A stretch of DNA of 21,784 nt from IMG/VR virus record IMGVR_UViG_3300042288_001301, positions 1-21,784 of that record. One strand, given 5' to 3'. This DNA comes from a virus. Both the position numbers and the translations under genes were made by a program. Below the pieces are notes generated by a model. That model made no database searches. It saw nothing but the letters and a program-made list of their open reading frames with translations, and was not told where the DNA came from. Below are positions 18,992-21,784 of the stretch, in pieces; the stretch's first letter is position 1, and each line of letters starts with the position of its first letter.

Positions 18992-19011
18992 GGGGCTTGA
19001 CCTCAGGCCCC
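18992..19011 (+). terminator. Hairpin between cassette gene 2 and the DUF932 gene
   Basis: GGGGCTTG (18992-18999) pairs, with one G-T pair, to CAGGCCCC (19004-19011) around ACCT. It overlaps the -35 box of the next promoter, so terminator and promoter share bases. Confidence 0.5.
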
Positions 19012-19025
19012 AAATGAACTAATTT
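18997..19025 (+). promoter_or_regulatory. Promoter of the DUF932 gene
   Basis: TTGACC (18997-19002), 17 bases, TAATTT (19020-19025). GGGGCTTGACC is shared exactly with the promoter at 18236. A leader of about 25 bases precedes ATG 19058, without the GAGGC hairpin. Confidence 0.55.
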
Positions 19026-19057
19026 TCCTTTCGTCAGCCAACTTTCCTCTCAAAGCC

Positions 19058-20059
19058 ATGAGCCACCAATTCACCTCCGGCGTGTTCTTCAACAATGAGC
19101 CCGCCTGGCACAAGCTTGGCACCGTCCTCGACGGCACCCAGCCCGCCCGTGAAGCTTTCGCCACTGCCAACGCAGACTGGGGCACCATCAGCACTCCCGT
19201 GTTTGATCCTGCTGGTGAGCCCATCCCTGGCTACCAGGCCATCACTCGCGGCGACACTGGCAATGTGCTCTCCATCCAAAGCGAAAGCTATGCCATCGTT
19301 CAAAACGAACAGCTCATCAGGGTGGCAGAAGCCCTGCATGAAGATGCAACGATGGATGCCGTGGTGGTGCTCAACGAAGGGCGCAAGGTTGCATTCACCG
19401 CCAAGGTGAACAATTCCGAAGCTGATGTGCTCCCTGGTGACACCATCCACCAATACCTTGTTGGTTGCACTTCTCACGATGGCACTATTGCCTTCCAGGT
19501 GATGTTCAGCCCCATTCGTGTGGTGTGTCAGAACACGCTTTCCTACGCTCTGGGCCGTGCTGCTGCTGGTGCATCCACCAAGAAGATGCGCATTCGCCAT
19601 ACCAAGAACGCCAACGCTCTCATTGATCACCTCCCCTCGATCATTGATATGCAGCGCCAGCAGTTCACTGCGGGCATTGATGAGCTGAAGGCAATGGCCG
19701 CCAAGCCCTGCACTTCCGCTCTGTTCCGTCAGTATTGCGAAAGCGTGTTTGCTGACCAACTGGTGGGCATGACCAACGACAAGCGGGGCGACAAGAGCAC
19801 TGCCCGCTCCAAGAAGCTGGAAGACCTCACTGCCTGGGACAACGTGGCCAACAAGTTCCATGGGGAAGGCATTGGCTTTGATATTCCTGGCGTGCAGGGC
19901 ACCATGTGGGGCGCCTATCAAGCCATCACGGAGTATTTCTCGCACGATGCAGGCCGTGCCGTGGATTCCATTGATGCTGCCCGCCAGCGGCTGGAAAGCC
20001 TCTACTGGGGCACTGGTGCTGCCACCATCGCCAAGGCCCACTCCCTGGCTCTGGCCTGA
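19058..20059 (+). CDS. DUF932 family phage/plasmid-like protein
   Basis: 333 residues. Family hallmarks: FFNNEPAWHKLGTVLDG (10-26), GYQAITRGDTGNVLSIQSE (58-76), YAIVQNEQLI (78-87), and FQVMFSPIRVVCQNTLSYAL (147-166), as in the DUF932 / phage-plasmid TIGR03299 group. The C-terminal third is helical and more variable (DAARQRLESLYWGTG). The family is widespread in phages and plasmids, but its activity is not established. Its length fits the family and codons are heavily C-ending, which suggests abundant expression. The start follows a CU-rich leader without a Shine-Dalgarno. Confidence 0.92.
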   Translation: MSHQFTSGVFFNNEPAWHKLGTVLDGTQPAREAFATANADWGTISTPVFDPAGEPIPGYQAITRGDTGNVLSIQSESYAIVQNEQLIRVAEALHEDATMDAVVVLNEGRKVAFTAKVNNSEADVLPGDTIHQYLVGCTSHDGTIAFQVMFSPIRVVCQNTLSYALGRAAAGASTKKMRIRHTKNANALIDHLPSIIDMQRQQFTAGIDELKAMAAKPCTSALFRQYCESVFADQLVGMTNDKRGDKSTARSKKLEDLTAWDNVANKFHGEGIGFDIPGVQGTMWGAYQAITEYFSHDAGRAVDSIDAARQRLESLYWGTGAATIAKAHSLALA

Positions 20060-20080
20060 GCGTTGCAATGGAGGGAAATG

Positions 20081-20110
20081 GGGCTGGGGGCTTGCGCTCC
20101 TGGCCCTTTT
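20081..20110 (+). terminator. Terminator after the DUF932 gene
   Basis: GGGCTGGGGG (20081-20090) pairs over 10 positions, with G-T pairs, to CTCCTGGCCC (20097-20106) around CTTGCG, followed by TTTT (20107-20110). Confidence 0.75.
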
Positions 20111-20120
20111 CGCTTACTGT
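20092..20120 (+). promoter_or_regulatory. Promoter of hairpin cassette 3
   Basis: TTGCGC (20092-20097), 17 bases, TACTGT (20115-20120), ending 9 bases before the hairpin stem. The -35 lies in the loop of the upstream terminator. Confidence 0.45.
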
Positions 20121-20129
20121 TCTTTCAAC

Positions 20130-20143
20130 GAGGCGCGAGCCTC
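20130..20143 (+). repeat. 5' leader hairpin, copy 3 (GAGGC-GCGA-GCCTC)
   Basis: Identical 14 bases preceded by AAC. A 15-base spacer, mostly pyrimidine with three purines (20144-20158), leads to ATG 20159. Confidence 0.85.
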
Positions 20144-20158
20144 ACCGCCTTTCACTCC

Positions 20159-20464
20159 ATGGCTGCTTCCTTCTCCACCCTGACCGCCACTGAGCGTTGC
20201 CTTGTCGCGGCTCCCGCCAACGCATGGGAGGTGTGCGCCGCTGTTCACGACTTTGGCGGCATCGTTGACTGTGCAGTGCGTAGCTTCAACGGCAAGAAAG
20301 TGCTCAATGCCGTCAAGCTGGGCAACGACTGCTTCGACGTCACCCTGGTGAATCACAACCATCTCCAAGGCAGGCTTGTTAAGGGCTCCACCATTCGCTT
20401 CACCACCACCGGCACTTGGCTCAAGGAATGGCTGGAAGCAGTGGGTTCCACCGTCACTTTGTGA
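20159..20464 (+). CDS. Hairpin-cassette gene 3: hypothetical beta-rich protein
   Basis: 101 residues from ATG 20159 (MAASFSTLTATERCLVAAP). The in-frame start at 20063 would run through the terminator and hairpin. It has a strand-rich centre (GGIVDCAVRSFNGKKVLNAV, then CFDVTLVNHNHLQGRLVKG) and a Trp-containing end (TGTWLKEWLEAVG). The family is not recognised. Its sequence is unrelated to the other cassette genes, so only the 5' module is shared. Codons are C-ending. Confidence 0.75.
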   Translation: MAASFSTLTATERCLVAAPANAWEVCAAVHDFGGIVDCAVRSFNGKKVLNAVKLGNDCFDVTLVNHNHLQGRLVKGSTIRFTTTGTWLKEWLEAVGSTVTL

Positions 20465-20475
20465 AGAAACAACGG

Positions 20476-20497
20476 AAGGGGCGCTTGGGCGCCCTTT
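20476..20497 (+). terminator. Terminator after cassette gene 3
   Basis: AAGGGGCGC (20476-20484) pairs with GCGCCCTTT (20489-20497), one G-T pair, around TTGG. It lies directly upstream of the next -10 box. Confidence 0.75.
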
Positions 20498-20503
20498 CTG
20501 GCT

Positions 20504-20509
20504 TATTAT
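20504..20509 (+). promoter_or_regulatory. -10 box of hairpin cassette 4
   Basis: TATTAT, 5 of 6 matches to TATAAT, ends 9 bases before the hairpin stem. No -35 at a normal distance; the terminator stem is there instead. Confidence 0.5.
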
Positions 20510-20518
20510 TCCCTCAAC

Positions 20519-20532
20519 GAGGCGCGAGCCTC
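20519..20532 (+). repeat. 5' leader hairpin, copy 4 (GAGGC-GCGA-GCCTC)
   Basis: Identical 14 bases preceded by AAC. A 16-base spacer with no purine (20533-20548) leads to ATG 20549. Confidence 0.85.
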
Positions 20533-20548
20533 TCCCTTCCTTCTTCCC

Positions 20549-20785
20549 ATGACCTCCTCCTTCATCCAAGACCAGCTCATTTCCATGGTTGCTCGCTTCA
20601 TCTGCGAAGCCAAGGCTGGTGACATGCTCATGCTTCCTGCCATGGCAGCCCTCCACAAGCGTGAAGATGGCCGCATCTGCATGAGCCGCCGAGGAAGCCT
20701 GCCCATGCCACTGTGGGAGCCCCTGAGCCACGATATTGTTGCCACCATTGTTAGGTGGAGCAAAGAAGACCTGCAGGCCGCCTGA
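20549..20785 (+). CDS. Hairpin-cassette gene 4: hypothetical helical protein
   Basis: 78 residues: MTSSFIQDQLISMVARFICE, then a Met-rich helix (AGDMLMLPAMAALHKR), a basic turn (DGRICMSRRGSLPMP) and a C-terminal helix with HDIVATIVRWSKEDLQAA. No family recognised. Its TGA lies in the loop of a hairpin (20775-20792). Codons are C-ending as in the other cassette genes. Confidence 0.75.
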   Translation: MTSSFIQDQLISMVARFICEAKAGDMLMLPAMAALHKREDGRICMSRRGSLPMPLWEPLSHDIVATIVRWSKEDLQAA

Positions 20786-20792
20786 GCGGCCT
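20775..20792 (+). terminator. Hairpin spanning the stop of cassette gene 4
   Basis: AGGCCGC (20775-20781) pairs with GCGGCCT (20786-20792) and the 4-base loop CTGA contains the TGA stop. It is followed by CTCCCCCC, not a T-run, so termination is uncertain. Confidence 0.45.
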
Positions 20793-20797
20793 CTCCC

Positions 20798-20824
20798 CCC
20801 TCCGCACCCTCCGAACCCTCCGCA
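20798..20824 (+). repeat. Three tandem 9-base repeats (CCCTCCGMA)
   Basis: CCCTCCGCA, CCCTCCGAA, CCCTCCGCA follow head to tail and are trailed by GCCTCC. They sit in the pyrimidine-rich leader of the gene starting at 20839. Confidence 0.7.
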
Positions 20825-20838
20825 GCCTCCCTAGAACC

Positions 20839-21027
20839 GTGCAAGACACCATCAACATCCTGGCCATCAGCAATAAAGGCCGTAGCCGCATCGGCACCAC
20901 CATCACCACTGCCATTGTTGAGCAGAATTTCCACGACAAGCTTTTCATTGTGCTTCCGCAGTTCAATCAATGCCGATGGATTAAAAGGAACAACGATCCT
21001 GACTTTCGCATTATCCCTGAGGATTGA
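20839..21027 (+). CDS. 62-residue hypothetical protein (GTG start)
   Basis: GTG 20839 gives MQDTINILAISNKGRSRIG, then TTITTAIVEQNFHDKLFIVL, and a Cys/Trp/Arg-containing end (FNQCRWIKRNNDPDF). A longer in-frame start (20755) would cross the 9-base repeats and the hairpin, so it is not favoured. The strand-turn pattern suggests a small beta barrel. Its stop lies 2 bases before the next ATG. Function unknown. Confidence 0.65.
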   Translation: MQDTINILAISNKGRSRIGTTITTAIVEQNFHDKLFIVLPQFNQCRWIKRNNDPDFRIIPED

Positions 21028-21029
21028 TC

Positions 21030-21224
21030 ATGCCTTACTCTCTCGTTCTTGATGATGAATGGGGCATTCCATTCACTGCTAAAACCTTCGCTTCTATTGA
21101 AGAAGTGCAAGATGAAATTAAGACAATGGACGAAGCATTGGACGATGCAGGACTAAGCGCCGCTCATGACATTCGTTGCATTATTGACCAGCTCAAAGAA
21201 ATTATTGAGGCCGAAAAAGCCTGA
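21030..21224 (+). CDS. 64-residue hypothetical acidic protein
   Basis: ATG 21030 with GAGGA (21019-21023) six bases upstream, a proper Shine-Dalgarno. It begins MPYSLVLDDEWGIPFTAKT, then two helices (SIEEVQDEIKTMDEALDDAG and IDQLKEIIEAEKA). Codons are AT-rich, unlike the cassette genes. No family recognised. Confidence 0.75.
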   Translation: MPYSLVLDDEWGIPFTAKTFASIEEVQDEIKTMDEALDDAGLSAAHDIRCIIDQLKEIIEAEKA

Positions 21225-21229
21225 AACCC

Positions 21230-21535
21230 ATGCACACCATCCGCAACTACAACAGCAACGGGCCTTACTTTCCTTCCACCCAGGGAGTGTATCAAGCAGC
21301 GCGTCTCCGTGAATTGATCATGCACGTCAGAGTGTGCATGCAAGATGGAGACTACCAAATTGGCGTGTTTGATGATGATGGTCAATGCAAAGGTATTTGG
21401 ACTGATGAAGCAGAGCCTGAGCCTGATGGTGAAGGAGGCATGGTTCTAGGAAGACCCGCTTATGTGCTATATCGCCCTGGTGACATCCCTGCAGGCTTGT
21501 GGAACTTGATGCTTTCTAAATTCAAGAGGGTTTGA
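21230..21535 (+). CDS. 101-residue hypothetical protein
   Basis: MHTIRNYNSNGPYFPSTQGV begins a mixed alpha/beta protein, with QAARLRELIMHVRVCMQDGD, a strand GVFDDDGQCKGIWTD, an acidic EAEPEPDGEGG loop and a final GLWNLMLSKFKRV helix. It follows the previous stop by 5 bases and precedes the next ATG by 2 bases. Function unknown. Confidence 0.7.
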   Translation: MHTIRNYNSNGPYFPSTQGVYQAARLRELIMHVRVCMQDGDYQIGVFDDDGQCKGIWTDEAEPEPDGEGGMVLGRPAYVLYRPGDIPAGLWNLMLSKFKRV

Positions 21536-21537
21536 CC

Positions 21538-21784
21538 ATGGGAACCAATTATTATTTGCATGCTCCTAAATGCTTGCACTGTGGTAAAGAAGTAGAAGAA
21601 CCATTGCATCTTGGCAAAAGCTCGGCAGGGTGGTGCTTTGGCTTGCACGTGTATCCCGAAAAAGATTTACACAATTGGGGCGATATGTGGAGCCATATTC
21701 ATTACAAGGTGGAAGAAAAAGATTATGAAATTAGAAACGAGTATGGAGATTCCATTGATCCTGCTCTTTTCTTTTCCAGTGTTT
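21538..21784 (+). CDS. Zinc-ribbon phage protein, 3' truncated by window end
   Basis: ATG 21538 starts MGTNYYLHAPKCLHCGKEVE, and the frame stays open to the last base. The MGTNYYL start, the single visible C-x-x-C knuckle (CLHC) and the following LHLGKSSAGWCFGLHV are hallmarks of a small phage protein family I recall from many siphoviruses and myoviruses; its role is not known. A later HNWGDMWSHI segment is also typical. At least 82 residues are visible. Confidence 0.8.
   Translation, partial: MGTNYYLHAPKCLHCGKEVEEPLHLGKSSAGWCFGLHVYPEKDLHNWGDMWSHIHYKVEEKDYEIRNEYGDSIDPALFFSSV

Noticed and set aside
19034-20068. Long minus-strand frame (344 residues) antisense to the DUF932 gene
   Set aside because: It is an exact shadow of a well-recognised gene; it arises from the strong third-position C bias, and its translation is low-complexity and unlike any family.
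18274-20532. CRISPR-like array from the four repeated 14-base hairpins
   Set aside because: Copies are hundreds of bases apart, separated by genes, and each is tied to a start codon.
20114-20731. Minus-strand frame of 205 residues
   Set aside because: Antisense to two cassette genes; low-complexity Gly/His/Glu translation.
1-21784. tRNA genes, rRNA, integrase or attachment sites
   Set aside because: None seen on either strand by eye; a dedicated tRNA scan was not possible.

Overview
The window reads as an accessory and replication segment of a tailed double-stranded DNA phage, most likely infecting a picocyanobacterium (Synechococcus/Cyanobium type). Phage identity rests on densely packed small genes with ATGA/GTGA overlaps, a DUF3310 protein, ThyX, a dCTP-deaminase-family protein, a TOPRIM primase fused to a RepA-like helicase, an exonuclease plus single-strand-annealing protein pair, an endonuclease VII homologue and a DUF932 protein. 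The host guess rests on hypothetical families at 15246-16226 that I recall from Synechococcus genomes and their phages; this is memory, not a search. No tRNA, rRNA, integrase, insertion sequence or CRISPR array is visible.

Layout. Positions 1-285 hold the end of a probable structural protein, followed by a glycosyltransferase-methyltransferase fusion (293-1894). Positions 2033-3308 (minus) hold a likely cell-envelope or lysis cassette: two small membrane proteins, an L,D-transpeptidase-fold protein, and a protein with a hydrophobic N-terminus and charged helix. An HNH endonuclease (plus) is followed by a long minus-strand block (3888-9192) for nucleotide metabolism and recombination: DUF3310, ThyX, a PD-(D/E)XK nuclease, the dCTP-deaminase-family protein, an exonuclease, a tiny secreted Cys peptide and the annealing protein. 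Plus-strand replication genes start at 9335 with the primase-helicase. A 285-base divergent gap (11867-12151) is rich in inverted and direct repeats and could be an origin or a structured leader. Positions 12152-16499 are a run of small coupled plus-strand genes, including a helix-turn-helix protein and a probably host-derived module. Positions 16878-21784 (plus) carry an RlpA-like secreted protein, endonuclease VII, DUF932 and many small unknowns.

The most unusual system is at 18236-20785. Four small genes of unrelated sequence each follow the same 5' module: a -10-like box, 8-9 bases, an identical 14-base hairpin (GAGGC stem, GCGA loop, GCCTC), then a pyrimidine-rich spacer of 15-18 bases to the ATG with no Shine-Dalgarno. 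A hairpin able to terminate transcription lies upstream of three of the four. Other genes in the window have good Shine-Dalgarno sequences, so this looks like a dedicated expression cassette. A diverged hairpin with the same GCGA loop lies upstream of the rlpA-like gene.

Two nucleotide enzymes look divergent at key residues: the dCTP-deaminase-family protein has His where I expect the catalytic Glu, and ThyX lacks the usual RHR signature. All calls are by eye from translations; no homology search was run.
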